The position numbers were made by a program, and so were the translations under genes. A stretch of DNA of 64,000 nt from Comamonadaceae bacterium (lineage in GTDB: Bacteria > Pseudomonadota > Gammaproteobacteria > Burkholderiales > Burkholderiaceae_C): assembly GCA_947475685.1 (NCBI GenBank), contig CANJNC010000007.1, positions 1-64,000 on the forward strand. The letters run 5' to 3'. The notes under the pieces are model-generated. The model was not told the DNA's origin. It worked only from the letters and a program-made list of their open reading frames with translations, and searched no databases. This document shows positions 1 through 8,756 of this stretch, in pieces. Numbering within the stretch: the first letter of the stretch is position 1; each line of letters begins with the position of its first letter.

Positions 1-54
1 AACATCGACTTCATCTTTGAGCCATGTGGGCCATCCAAAGTGGACTGCACTTGA
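1..54 (+). CDS. possible 3' end of an upstream gene (partial)
   Basis: Frame 1 is open from the window edge to a TGA at 52-54 and reads 17 codons ending in CGPSKVDCT. It could be the tail of a gene starting outside the window. It is too short to identify, and an open frame of this length is expected by chance. The rest of 55-149 holds only the leader of the first Bug gene, with a TAGGAG ribosome binding site at about 138-143. Confidence 0.25.
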   Translation, partial: NIDFIFEPCGPSKVDCT

Positions 55-149
55 ACACGGCTTAAAATGGTGCGTTTACAAGCGGCATGTTCATTGCATG
101 TCATGGTCTTAGGTCCATCAATTGAAGTGTTTAATTTTAGGAGTTTTCA

Positions 150-1142
150 ATGCGAGCGTCTTGCGGTTTAAAGAGCGTATTCTTTTATTTGTTGTGTGTG
201 CTGTCCCTTTGCGCAGTCTCTGAAGAAAAAGTGAGTGACTATCCCTCTAAGGCGGTCAAAATTATTGTGACCTTTACGCCTGGAGGCGCCGCCGATGTGA
301 CGGCGAGAATTTTTGCTGAAAAACTCGCCTCCCTTTGGAAGCAAGGGGTGATTGTAGAAAACAAGGCTGGTGCGGGTGGATCGATTGGTGCAGAGTCGGT
401 GTTTCGTTCACCTGCAGACGGTTACACCTTGCTGCTGGCGACCAACACGCACATCATCAACCAAGTCTTGATTCCCAAATTGGCCTTTGACTTCACCAAA
501 GACTTTGTCCCCTTGGGGCTGGTGACTTCAGCGCCCATGTTGATTGCAGTCAACCCTCAGCTTAAAGTCCATAACCTTCAAGAGCTGACCAAACTGATTA
601 AAGCCGAACCGGGTAAACATGCCTATGCCGCTTGCAACATGGCCAGTCCGCATTACTTTGCCATGGCGATTTACATGAACACCATGAAACTAGAAGCCAC
701 CAACATTCCCTATAAAGGATGCACGCCAGCCGTGGCAGACACCTTGGGCGGTCAGGTCAATATCGTGGCCGCCAGCATTCCAGCGGTGGTCTCTTTCATC
801 AAACAAGGCACCCTGCAGCCGATTGCTTTGTTGTCCAGCAAACCCAGTCCTGCGTTGCCTGGTGTGCCAACCGCGGGTGAATCTGGCATTGCCGACTTGA
901 AAAACTTTTCTTTGGACAATTACTACGGCTTCATGGCGCCCATGGGGACCCCTGTGTCCCTTCAAAAGAAACTCGAAGACGATATCAAATCGATTGCGCT
1001 CCTGATGGATACCAAATCAAGACTGGAAGTCGCGGGTCTAGAGCCCTTTGTGTTGAGTTCCACAGAGATGATGAAGCTGATACGCTCGGACGAGCAAAAA
1101 TACGCTCAAGCCGCTAAACAATCCAACATCAAAGCTGAATAA
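150..1142 (+). CDS. Bug/TctC-family periplasmic solute-binding protein
   Basis: 330 aa with a Sec-type hydrophobic N-terminus (about residues 8-23), then the usual mature start YPSKAVKIIV. Family motifs are visible: TPGGAADVTAR (first ligand loop), ENKAGAGGSIGAE, DGYTLLLA, IPYKGCTPAVADTLGGQV and a C-terminal NIKAE. Bug proteins bind small carboxylates or amides in the periplasm; the ligand cannot be read from sequence. The start is ATG with TAGGAG 6-7 bases upstream. The next gene, a decarboxylase-like protein, starts on the base after the stop (TAA-ATG), so the two are co-translated and the ligand is probably an aromatic or unsaturated polycarboxylate. No TctA/TctB gene is nearby. Confidence 0.95.
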   Translation: MRASCGLKSVFFYLLCVLSLCAVSEEKVSDYPSKAVKIIVTFTPGGAADVTARIFAEKLASLWKQGVIVENKAGAGGSIGAESVFRSPADGYTLLLATNTHIINQVLIPKLAFDFTKDFVPLGLVTSAPMLIAVNPQLKVHNLQELTKLIKAEPGKHAYAACNMASPHYFAMAIYMNTMKLEATNIPYKGCTPAVADTLGGQVNIVAASIPAVVSFIKQGTLQPIALLSSKPSPALPGVPTAGESGIADLKNFSLDNYYGFMAPMGTPVSLQKKLEDDIKSIALLMDTKSRLEVAGLEPFVLSSTEMMKLIRSDEQKYAQAAKQSNIKAE

Positions 1143-2138
1143 ATGCCCGCAAAATTAAATCTGAGTCTGGGTTGTTGCCAATACGACCGAACCCGAGCCT
1201 TGTTTGATGGACGCGTTCAAGTCGAGGGCTGTGAGCTCATGCCCCTTGCACTGGACCCGGAGGAGACTTTTCACCGAGCGTTTAAGACGCAGGAATTTGA
1301 TATTTGTGAAATTTCACTGAGTTCACACACCTTGAACATCGCCAGAGGGAGCGCCAAATATGTGGCCGTCCCCGCCTTTTTGTCGCGTGCGTTTCGGCAC
1401 TCGGGCATCTATATTCGCTCTGACCGTGGCATTGAGTGCCCGGCAGATTTGAGGGGTAAAAAAATTGGGATCCCCGAGTATCAAATCACCGCCAATGTGT
1501 GGATAAGAGGTCTACTTCAGCACGAGTACGGCGTTCAACCCCATGAGTTGTTGTGGCGACGAGGTGGCCTAGAGGAGCCAGGGCGTCAAGAGAGGTCACC
1601 CATTCGTTTGCCTGCCAACATCGATGTACAACAACTGCCCTCGGATTTGTCCTTGTCGCAGGCTTTGGCGACAGGTGAGATTGATGCGGTGTTTTCAGCC
1701 AAAGCGCCATCGTGTTTTTTACAAGGTGATCCCAAGGTCAAGCGACTGTTTGCAGACTTTAGGCCTGTTGAGAGTGCCTACTATGAAAAGACCAAGCTCT
1801 TTCCCACGATGCATGTGGTGGGCATCAGAGCCTCTTTGGCGCAGCAGCATCCTTGGCTATGCACCAGTGTCTTCAAAGCTTTTTTGCAGGCCAAGGAGAT
1901 TGCAACAAAAGAGTTGTCTCAGATCGGACATTTTGCGGTCACCCTCCCTTGGGGGGTCGCCGAGATGCAGGCAAGTCAAGCCCTGATGGGCGAGGATTTT
2001 TGGAGTTATGGCTATGAGGCCAATCGGCATGTCTTGGACACCTTCATGGCGTACCATCACGAGCAAGGCCTCTCAGAGAGATTGGTCAACTCGGCTGACT
2101 TGTTTGCGCCAAGCTCATTGGAGATGGCCAAAAATTAA
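1143..2138 (+). CDS. 4,5-dihydroxyphthalate decarboxylase-like protein
   Basis: 331 aa, fully matching the Pht5/OphC-type family, which has the fold of NMT1/THI5 binding proteins. Visible family blocks are CQYDRTRALFDGRVQVEG near the N-terminus, EFDICEISLSS (about 51-61), FLSRAFRHSGIYI, the VWIRGLLQHEYGVQ block and FPTMHVVGIR. It has no signal peptide (it begins MPAKLNLSLGCC), which argues for a cytoplasmic enzyme and against a periplasmic receptor. The reaction known for the family is decarboxylation of a dihydroxylated aromatic acid; the exact substrate here is not known. It abuts the upstream Bug gene and is the closest to canonical Pht5 of the three such proteins in the window. Confidence 0.82.
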   Translation: MPAKLNLSLGCCQYDRTRALFDGRVQVEGCELMPLALDPEETFHRAFKTQEFDICEISLSSHTLNIARGSAKYVAVPAFLSRAFRHSGIYIRSDRGIECPADLRGKKIGIPEYQITANVWIRGLLQHEYGVQPHELLWRRGGLEEPGRQERSPIRLPANIDVQQLPSDLSLSQALATGEIDAVFSAKAPSCFLQGDPKVKRLFADFRPVESAYYEKTKLFPTMHVVGIRASLAQQHPWLCTSVFKAFLQAKEIATKELSQIGHFAVTLPWGVAEMQASQALMGEDFWSYGYEANRHVLDTFMAYHHEQGLSERLVNSADLFAPSSLEMAKN

Positions 2139-2381
2139 GGCTTTGATCTGCGACTGTTCTAGCGTGGATAAAAGCTGTTTGAATTCCAGCGTTTGTAGGC
2201 CAGAACATAACCAGGAGGGGTTTGCCATTTCATGTGCCAAGCCATTGTGAATGCACAAAGTCTCTTCACCCTGCGACTTGAAACCCATGGTCAATGCTGG
2301 TTTGTATTTGAGAGGTGGTGTTTGTCGTGTTTTATATTTGAATGAGTTTGGTCTATGGAGACCGACCGGGGGACTATAAAT

Positions 2382-3182
2382 TTAGCGTCCTTTGAAGACG
2401 GGTTTTCTTTTTTCATTGAAGGCCAAAATGCCTTCGTGTCGATCCTCGGTGGAGATCATGCGGTCATAGGCTTGAACTTCAAAGTGAAGCCCAGTCTTCA
2501 AGTCGACTTGCAAGCCGTGGTGAATGGATTTTTTTGCTTGACGCACTGAAATCGGTGCGTTGTCAGCGATTCTTTTTGCACCTTCCAATGCGCCTTGCAT
2601 TAAATCAGCGCCCTCAAAAAGTTGACTGACCATGCCCCACTCCAAAGCCTCGCGAGCCGAGAAGGGTTTTGCCATCAAGATCAACTCTTTGGCTTTGCGC
2701 TCGCCGATGGCTCTGGGTAGATTTTGTGTGCCACCCCCACCTGGCATGATGCCAATGGAGACCTCGGTCAATGCAAAACGGGCTTGGTCGCTTGCGTAAA
2801 TGAAATCACATGCCAAGGCAAGCTCACAGCCTCCAGCATAGGCAACTCCATTGACCGCCGCAATCACAGGAATAGGGCAGTCCATGACAGCGTAAAAGGC
2901 TTCTTCAAAAATGGCGTGTTGTAGCCGCCATTCGTGGTCCGTCATCCCTTTTCTTTGTTTGAGGTCCCCGCCAGAGCAAAACGCTTTGTCCCCTGTACCG
3001 GTGATGATGATGCAGCGCAACTCTCCAGGTGTAAAGACCAGTGGCGAAAAAATACGTCTGAGCTCGATGCCCATTTGTGTGTTCAATGCATTGCGCGTTT
3101 CGGGTCGATGCAATTCAATGAGGAGCACATGAGGGGCGGGCTCACTCACGATCAATGTTTCAAATTTCTCTAGGCGAGACAT
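2382..3182 (-). CDS. enoyl-CoA hydratase/isomerase family protein
   Basis: 266 aa crotonase. The CoA/oxyanion-hole segments are GDKAFCSGGDLKQ and VNGVAYAGGCELALACDF, and the two catalytic-type glutamates of true hydratases are present (in GGCELA and LTEVSIGIMPGGGGTQ). I chose the ATG at 3182 (MSRLEKFE), preceded by AAGGGAAAA, over an upstream frame-open start at 3236. It is transcribed away from the Bug gene at 3254, with a 71-bp divergent promoter region between them. It likely hydrates an unsaturated acyl-CoA made by a neighbouring CoA-transferase; the substrate is unknown. Confidence 0.9.
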   Translation of the reverse strand: MSRLEKFETLIVSEPAPHVLLIELHRPETRNALNTQMGIELRRIFSPLVFTPGELRCIIITGTGDKAFCSGGDLKQRKGMTDHEWRLQHAIFEEAFYAVMDCPIPVIAAVNGVAYAGGCELALACDFIYASDQARFALTEVSIGIMPGGGGTQNLPRAIGERKAKELILMAKPFSAREALEWGMVSQLFEGADLMQGALEGAKRIADNAPISVRQAKKSIHHGLQVDLKTGLHFEVQAYDRMISTEDRHEGILAFNEKRKPVFKGR

Positions 3183-3253
3183 GGTATTTTCCCTTGCATG
3201 TTTATGTGTCTTTCTATTGATAATCAATCGTAGCAAATTAATAGGAAGCTTTT

Positions 3254-4243
3254 ATGAGTGTAAGCGTGAATATCTTGAAGCTCGGCGTGTTGATTTTATC
3301 GCTTTTCACCTGCATGATTGGCTGGGCCCAGGTCAGCTTGATCCCTAAGAACATTCGCCTGGTGGTGCCTTTTCCTCCTGGCAACGCTGCCGATATCCAA
3401 GCCCGTGCCCTCGGTGAGCAATTGCGCAAAACGCTAGGTCTGTCGGTCATTGTTGATAACCGTCCCGGTGCATCTGGTGCAATTGCGCTGCAATATGTAA
3501 GTGCGAGCAAACCCGATGGGCAGACCTTGTTGGTGTCATCGTTGTCTCCTTTGGTGGTCACACCGGCCACCAACAAAGCGCTGCCCTACAACGTGCTCAC
3601 GGACTTTGCACCGATTGCGCTTTTGGGCTTCAACGATGTGGTGCTCTTTTCGGGCAATTCGGTCAAAACCCACTCGCTCATAGAGGTGGTGGATTACGCT
3701 AGGAAAAATCCCGACGACTTCACCTATGCATCAATTGGCGCTGGTACCTTGGCCCATTTGGTGATGGAGTACTTTGACGCCAAAACAGGACTCAAAATGC
3801 GCCATGTGCCCTACAAGGGAAGTGCTCAGGCCTACACCGACATCATCGGAGGACAAGTCTCGTTGATGTTTGATGGATTGCCCCAATCCTTGGCCCAAAT
3901 CAAAGCGGGAAATTTCAAGCCATTGGCGATTGCCTCTAAAGCCAGGACACCTTTTTTACCCAATGTCCCCACCATCAATGAGCTCAAAGTCCCTGGACTA
4001 AGCAATTTGGTCGTGGTGGGGTGGAGCGGAATTTTGGCGCCGTTTGCAACACCCAAAGAGACGATCTTTGCATTGAACAGTGAAGTCACGAAAATCTTCA
4101 ACACCCAAGAAATGCGCGACTTTTTGGCCACGCAAAGCTTGCAAGCCTATCCAGTGCATACGCCAGACGATTTCACCAACTACATCAAATCAGAGTTGGT
4201 GAGTTGGGGTGCCATGGCCAAGGCTGCAGGCATTGAACCATGA
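3254..4243 (+). CDS. Bug/TctC-family periplasmic solute-binding protein
   Basis: 329 aa with a signal peptide ending near MIGWAQ (about residue 26). Motifs are VPFPPGNAADIQAR, DNRPGASGAIA, DGQTLLVS, VPYKGSAQAYTDIIGGQV and FDGLPQ. The canonical GG of the first loop is GN here. ATG start with TAGGAAG upstream. It is first of three consecutive Bug genes but separated from the second by 217 bp, so it may be a separate transcript; that gap shows no clear gene. Confidence 0.94.
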   Translation: MSVSVNILKLGVLILSLFTCMIGWAQVSLIPKNIRLVVPFPPGNAADIQARALGEQLRKTLGLSVIVDNRPGASGAIALQYVSASKPDGQTLLVSSLSPLVVTPATNKALPYNVLTDFAPIALLGFNDVVLFSGNSVKTHSLIEVVDYARKNPDDFTYASIGAGTLAHLVMEYFDAKTGLKMRHVPYKGSAQAYTDIIGGQVSLMFDGLPQSLAQIKAGNFKPLAIASKARTPFLPNVPTINELKVPGLSNLVVVGWSGILAPFATPKETIFALNSEVTKIFNTQEMRDFLATQSLQAYPVHTPDDFTNYIKSELVSWGAMAKAAGIEP

Positions 4244-4460
4244 AATCCTAGGAGCTCAGGGTGGTACTCTCGGGTGGCGGCGCTGGCTCTGGTTCACCAC
4301 TGAAGAGAGATCTTGAACGCGCGTCGCTTCGGATGTTCGATTTGGGGTTGGTGTGACAACCGTGGGCAAGGGCGCTTGATGGCGTGGTGTTCAATCGCGA
4401 TCTTTCGATTGATCAAATGCAAACGCAAAAACTTTGCAGCAAAGCACTGAAAGGGAATGC

Positions 4461-5432
4461 ATGAAAAAAATCTTTTGTCTTTGGGGTGCTATGTTTTTGT
4501 GTTTAATTTGTCCCTGGGCGTTGTATGCTCAGAGCAAATTTCCATCGGCCCCCGTTCACCTGGTGGTGCCTTATCCACCAGGTGCCATCACGGACACTTT
4601 GCCACGCATGATTGCAGAAAAATTACGCATGGAATGGGATCAGCCCGTGGTTGTGGACAACCGCCCTGGAGCAGGTGGTCGCATTGCAACCGAGTTCGTT
4701 GCCAAGGCCACGCCTGATGGTTATACCCTATTGGTGGGATTGCCCGATACGTTGACCATTGCTCCTTCGCTATACCGAAAAGTCAATTATTCGTTACGTG
4801 ATTTTGCACCTGTTGTGTTGATGGCAAAGCAGGCCTTTGTGATTGTCACTCGTGCGGATTTGCCCGTCACTCGACTAGTGGAGCTCATCGCGATGGCCAG
4901 AGCCAAGCCGCAGACTTTGAAGATGTCGTCTTGGGGCGAGGGCAGCACCGGTCACTTGGCCCTGGAGTTGTTGCGAGAGGCCAGTGGGGTGGATATTTTG
5001 CATATTCCCTATAAAGGTGCGCAAGCGGCTTTGACCGATTTGGTGGGCGGACAAGTAGACATGATGATCACAGGTTACTCCACCTCAGGGCCTCACGTGA
5101 AGAGCGCACGCCTGCGTGTCTTGGCCAGAACCTCGCTCACGCGCTCTAGTCTCACGCCTGAGATTGCGACGGTTGCCGAGTCGGGTTATCCTGGGTATGA
5201 GGTGATGACTTGGTATGGTTTGGTGGCTCCTGGCGGCACCCCTAAGGCGGTGATTGATCAGATCAATCGCGCAGTGCAAAAAGCACTGACAAGTCCCGAT
5301 ATCAAAGAAAAAATTGACAGCTTCTATGCCGAGGTTGGGGGTGGTGGGGTTGATGAGTTTGAGAAAATGATCAATGCAGATGCACTCAAATGGGCGCGAG
5401 TCATTGAGCGAGCAAAAATAATCATTGATTGA
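4461..5432 (+). CDS. Bug/TctC-family periplasmic solute-binding protein
   Basis: 323 aa from the ATG at 4461 (MKKIFCLWGAMF), which has AAGGGA just upstream and gives a clean signal peptide ending ALYAQ. Motifs are PYPPGAITDTLPR, DNRPGAGGRIATEF, DGYTLLVG and IPYKGAQAALTDLVGGQVDMM. A longer in-frame start at 4434 would add nine polar residues before the signal peptide and is less likely. It is followed after 15 bp by another Bug gene and then a CoA-transferase, suggesting one operon. Confidence 0.93.
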   Translation: MKKIFCLWGAMFLCLICPWALYAQSKFPSAPVHLVVPYPPGAITDTLPRMIAEKLRMEWDQPVVVDNRPGAGGRIATEFVAKATPDGYTLLVGLPDTLTIAPSLYRKVNYSLRDFAPVVLMAKQAFVIVTRADLPVTRLVELIAMARAKPQTLKMSSWGEGSTGHLALELLREASGVDILHIPYKGAQAALTDLVGGQVDMMITGYSTSGPHVKSARLRVLARTSLTRSSLTPEIATVAESGYPGYEVMTWYGLVAPGGTPKAVIDQINRAVQKALTSPDIKEKIDSFYAEVGGGGVDEFEKMINADALKWARVIERAKIIID

Positions 5433-5447
5433 CCAAGCGGAGCTACT

Positions 5448-6401
5448 TTGAATAAATATCTACTGGGTTTGTGGGTGTTTTTCAATGTATGCTCGATCGC
5501 AAATGCGCAGTCTTCTTATCCCACCCGAGCGATCAAATTCATTGTGGCTTTTCCCGCTGGAAGTGCCACCGATCAAGTTGCTCGTTTGGTAGCCAATCAA
5601 ATGACCAAGCAAACCGGTCAACCCGTGGTGGTAGATAACCGCGGTGGGGCCAATGGCTTCATTGCCTGTGAGTTGGTGGCCAAAGCACCCGCTGACGGTT
5701 ATACGGTGCTCTTGACCACAGGCACCACCCATTCGGCCAACCCGAGTCTCTTCAAGAGTTTGCCCTACGACCCGGTGAACGACTTTGCACCGGTGACCTC
5801 ATTGCACTTCAATGTCTTTATCTTTGTGACGAGTTCCAATTTCCCAGCGAACTCAGTGCAAGAATTTGCCAAAATGGCCAAAGCCAATCCGCAGAAATAC
5901 ACCTTTGCCAGTGCCAACGCACCGAGTCGCATTGGAGGAGAGATGTTTCAGGTGATGAGTGGTACCAAGCTCGTACACATCCCCTATAAGGGTGCTCCTC
6001 AGGCCTTGAGCGATATCATGGGTGGCCAAGTGAGTGTAGGCTGGAGTGACCTGAGCACCGCCGTTCCCCTGGTCAAAGCGGGTAAACTAAAGGCATTGGC
6101 TGTGACAGGGCAAGATCGACTGGCGATCTTGCCGGGTCTGCCCACCATGAAGGAGCAAGGATTTCCCGACTATCAACTCTCCAATTGGGTCGCAGCCTAT
6201 CTGCCTGCCAAGGCTTCGCCGATGATGGTGAGTAAATTAAACGCCCTGATGCACGCCGCAGTCAAAGCAGACCGTGGAGCCCTAGATGCAAATGGCGGAT
6301 ATGTCATCCTGCAAAGCCCAGAAGAATTTGCAAAATTGCAAGCAAATGATGCAGCCATGTGGTCGCGTGTGACCAAAGCTGCTGGAATGGAGATGGAGTA
6401 A
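5448..6401 (+). CDS. Bug/TctC-family periplasmic solute-binding protein (TTG start)
   Basis: 317 aa. The start is a TTG (MNKYLLGLWVFF) with GCGGAG 6 bases upstream; it gives a complete short signal peptide ending SIANAQ, and no ATG would. Motifs are AFPAGSATDQVARL, DNRGGANGFIACE, DGYTVLLT and HIPYKGAPQALSDIMGGQV. The stop lies 2 bp before the class III CoA-transferase start, so this binding protein probably serves the acid that the transferase activates. Confidence 0.93.
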   Translation: MNKYLLGLWVFFNVCSIANAQSSYPTRAIKFIVAFPAGSATDQVARLVANQMTKQTGQPVVVDNRGGANGFIACELVAKAPADGYTVLLTTGTTHSANPSLFKSLPYDPVNDFAPVTSLHFNVFIFVTSSNFPANSVQEFAKMAKANPQKYTFASANAPSRIGGEMFQVMSGTKLVHIPYKGAPQALSDIMGGQVSVGWSDLSTAVPLVKAGKLKALAVTGQDRLAILPGLPTMKEQGFPDYQLSNWVAAYLPAKASPMMVSKLNALMHAAVKADRGALDANGGYVILQSPEEFAKLQANDAAMWSRVTKAAGMEME

Positions 6402-6403
6402 AA

Positions 6404-7612
6404 ATGTCCCAAGGTATGTTGTCGGGTATTCGGGTGTTGGATTTGACATCCGTGGTGATTGGACCACTTTGCACTCAAATTTTGGCAGATCATGGTGCCG
6501 AGGTGATCAAAGTGGAGAGCCCCTCAGGGGACGTGGGTCGTCACCTCGGGGGAAGAGGCAAAACCCCTGGGATGGCGCCCAAGTTTCTGCATTTAAACCG
6601 CAACAAGCGCTCGATTTGTTTGGACCTCAAACACCCCGGTGGCTACAAGGCTTTGGTGGAGTTGATCAAAACTGCCGACGTGATGACGTGGAATGTGCGA
6701 CCTAAATCCATGGAGCGCATGAAGTTGAGTTATGAAGAGGTCAAGGCCATCAACCCCAAAATCATCTATTGCGGTATGTTTGGATTTGGTCAAGATGGCC
6801 GCTATGCAGAGATTCCCGCCTATGACCCAATCATTCAGGGCTCCAGTGGCGTGGCAGGCCTGAACGCCAAAGCGTTTGGTGAGCCGCGTTACTTGCCCTA
6901 TGTGCTCGCAGACCGAACCGGTGGACTGATCGCAGTGCAAATGATTGCCATGGCACTTTTCAATCGAGAGAGAAAAGGCGAGGGGCAAAACATTCAGATT
7001 CCGATGTTTGAGAACATGGCCACTCAAGTGCTCACCGAACATTTGTACAATCAGACCTATGTGCCACCGATTGGAGGGATGGGAGACCCAAGACTTGTCA
7101 ATGAGTTTTATGCGCCCTCCAAGACACTGGACAGCTACATCTGCATTTCAGCCAACACCGATGCTCAGGTCTTCCCGCTTTTTGAAGTCATGGGACTTGC
7201 GCATTTGAAAAAAGATGAGAAGTTTTGCAGTGTGGCCGCACGCTTTAAAAACGTGCATGAATACTATTCGCTGCGCTCGAGTGAGTTGATGAAACAAACC
7301 ACTGGCTTTTGGATGGAGGTCTGCAAAAAAAACGATATTCCCGCTGCCCCTTATCACACACTGGAGAGTTTGATTGAAGATCCTCATTTGATGGAAGTGG
7401 GCCTGCTCGTTAAGCGCCAACACCCAAGCGAGGGTGAGATTTTGGATGTCAGGCCAGCCAATGAAGTCTCTAGTGGCCACCGCCAGGACTGGTTGCCCGC
7501 TCCACTGCTAGGTCAACAGACCGTGGAGATTTTGCGTGAGGCGGGACTGTCCCTTGAGCAGATCACGGCCATGTTGTCTGAGGGGTCAGCCAAAGCGTAC
7601 CAGTCCCTTTAG
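6404..7612 (+). CDS. class III (CaiB/BaiF) CoA-transferase
   Basis: 402 aa, normal length. The N-terminal Rossmann-type block GIRVLDLTSVVIGPLCTQIL and ADHGAEVIKVE is typical, LNRNKRSICLDLK follows, and the catalytic-type Asp is D141 in AYDPIIQG. These enzymes move CoA from an acyl-CoA donor to a carboxylic acid in the cytoplasm. The ATG at 6404 lies 2 bp after the Bug stop. It is the intact counterpart of the deleted CoA-transferase remnant at 9539-9807. The downstream gene is convergent, and a hairpin lies between them. Confidence 0.93.
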   Translation: MSQGMLSGIRVLDLTSVVIGPLCTQILADHGAEVIKVESPSGDVGRHLGGRGKTPGMAPKFLHLNRNKRSICLDLKHPGGYKALVELIKTADVMTWNVRPKSMERMKLSYEEVKAINPKIIYCGMFGFGQDGRYAEIPAYDPIIQGSSGVAGLNAKAFGEPRYLPYVLADRTGGLIAVQMIAMALFNRERKGEGQNIQIPMFENMATQVLTEHLYNQTYVPPIGGMGDPRLVNEFYAPSKTLDSYICISANTDAQVFPLFEVMGLAHLKKDEKFCSVAARFKNVHEYYSLRSSELMKQTTGFWMEVCKKNDIPAAPYHTLESLIEDPHLMEVGLLVKRQHPSEGEILDVRPANEVSSGHRQDWLPAPLLGQQTVEILREAGLSLEQITAMLSEGSAKAYQSL

Positions 7613-7643
7613 TGCAAGGGCATGGGCATGGCCCTTCAGCCAG

Positions 7644-7684
7644 GCCTTGGATCAAAGGGGTGGACTCAAGCTTTGATCCAAGGC
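7644..7684. terminator. 14-bp perfect inverted repeat between convergent genes
   Basis: Arms GCCTTGGATCAAAG (7644-7657) and its exact complement (7671-7684) enclose a 13-base loop. The right arm lies inside the last codons and the loop contains the stop of the leftward HMG-CoA-lyase-like gene. There is no T-run, so it is a transcript-end or RNA-stability hairpin at best, not a textbook intrinsic terminator. A weaker hairpin (AAGGGC/GCCCTT) precedes it at about 7616-7636. Confidence 0.5.
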
Positions 7685-8739
7685 GTTGGGTTGCCTTCAT
7701 AAACGCTTTTGCCCAAACGGAAATGCTGCGCCTCTTTGAAGGTATAGACTGCTGGCACATCCATTGGGTAAAAATCACCGCCTTTCGGAAAGCCCCCATT
7801 CAAGGCGACTTGGGAGTGCAAGGGTCGCCCTAAAATACTGGCCAGCAGGTGGTGCGTTTCAATGAGCTTGGCAAGGTCAATGCCAGAGGCAATGCCTAAG
7901 TCGTCTAGCAAGTGCACAAAGTCCTCGGTGGGGATCATGCCAGTGGCTTGACCGTTGCCACAATAAGGACATCCTCCGATGCCACCAATGGCCGTATCGG
8001 CTATCAGGGTGTCGCTGTGATCCAATAGCCTCAGTGCCGTGTACATGGAGAGCATGGCCATGCTTCTGGCATTGTGAAAATGAAGGTGAAAAACCTTGAT
8101 GGAGGGGAACCGTTTTTTGATGCCCTCGATGTCCTTGGCGACCTCAAGAGGGGTGTTCCACGCCATCGGGTCTGCCATGTCAATTCGGGTGACAGTTGCA
8201 CCAATGTCGCTCCAGGCATCGACTTGCCGTTGGAGTTCATGCATGCGTGCTTCATGAGTGAACTTGCCGCTCCAATTGGAGCCAAATCCAGCACTCAAAC
8301 CAATGGCACTCTCTTGGACGCCCTTTTTTGCGGCTCTCTCAACCGGCAAGCGCCAAAAGTTCTCTTGTTCTTCAAGGCTTTTGTTGGTGTTGCGCCTGAT
8401 GAAGACATCGCACATGTGCAAGTGAGTGGTGGCAAGAGGCTCAATGCTAAGCGGTGGTGAGTGTTTGAGTCGCTCTTCACGACCTCGCTCGTTCAAGGCC
8501 AGGGCAAAGAAATCAACGCCCGCTTGGGGCACCAAGCGTTTGACCAACTCCAAGGTGTCGGCCATTTGCGGGCTCCACTTGGGGTTCACAAAGGCGCCGA
8601 CCACCATTCTTTTGACGCCGGCGTCGACCAAGGCATTCAAGACTGAGAGTTTTTGCTCAAGGCTCACGCCTTCGCGCTCAATTTGAAGGCCATCTCTCAA
8701 GGTTTCATCGGTGATCAGAACTTTGGGGTAGGGGTGCAT
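7666..8739 (-). CDS. hydroxymethylglutaryl-CoA lyase-like enzyme
   Basis: 357 aa of the HMGL-like TIM-barrel family. Visible motifs are TDETLRDGLQ (metal/acyl binding), FHLHFHNARS (HxH metal ligands) and the C-terminal active-site loop GGIGGCPYCGNGQATG with the catalytic Cys, followed by PTEDFVHLL. It would cleave a 3-hydroxy-3-methyl-acyl-CoA or a related citramalyl-type CoA ester. I chose the ATG at 8739, preceded by AAGGATT; a longer reading frame would overlap the upstream gene. It is last in the leftward operon after an enoyl-CoA hydratase and a broken CoA-transferase, an order that suggests activation, hydration, then cleavage. Confidence 0.88.
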   Translation of the reverse strand: MHPYPKVLITDETLRDGLQIEREGVSLEQKLSVLNALVDAGVKRMVVGAFVNPKWSPQMADTLELVKRLVPQAGVDFFALALNERGREERLKHSPPLSIEPLATTHLHMCDVFIRRNTNKSLEEQENFWRLPVERAAKKGVQESAIGLSAGFGSNWSGKFTHEARMHELQRQVDAWSDIGATVTRIDMADPMAWNTPLEVAKDIEGIKKRFPSIKVFHLHFHNARSMAMLSMYTALRLLDHSDTLIADTAIGGIGGCPYCGNGQATGMIPTEDFVHLLDDLGIASGIDLAKLIETHHLLASILGRPLHSQVALNGGFPKGGDFYPMDVPAVYTFKEAQHFRLGKSVYEGNPTPWIKA

Positions 8740-8756
8740 AAGAATCCTTCGGGGAT

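Noticed and set aside
690..965. Leftward open frame inside the first Bug gene
   Set aside because: It is a shadow of the coding strand with arginine- and histidine-rich composition and no motif. The same holds for many long opposite-strand frames in this window.
1143..2138. ABC transporter substrate-binding protein
   Set aside because: No signal peptide and strong match to the dihydroxyphthalate-decarboxylase blocks.
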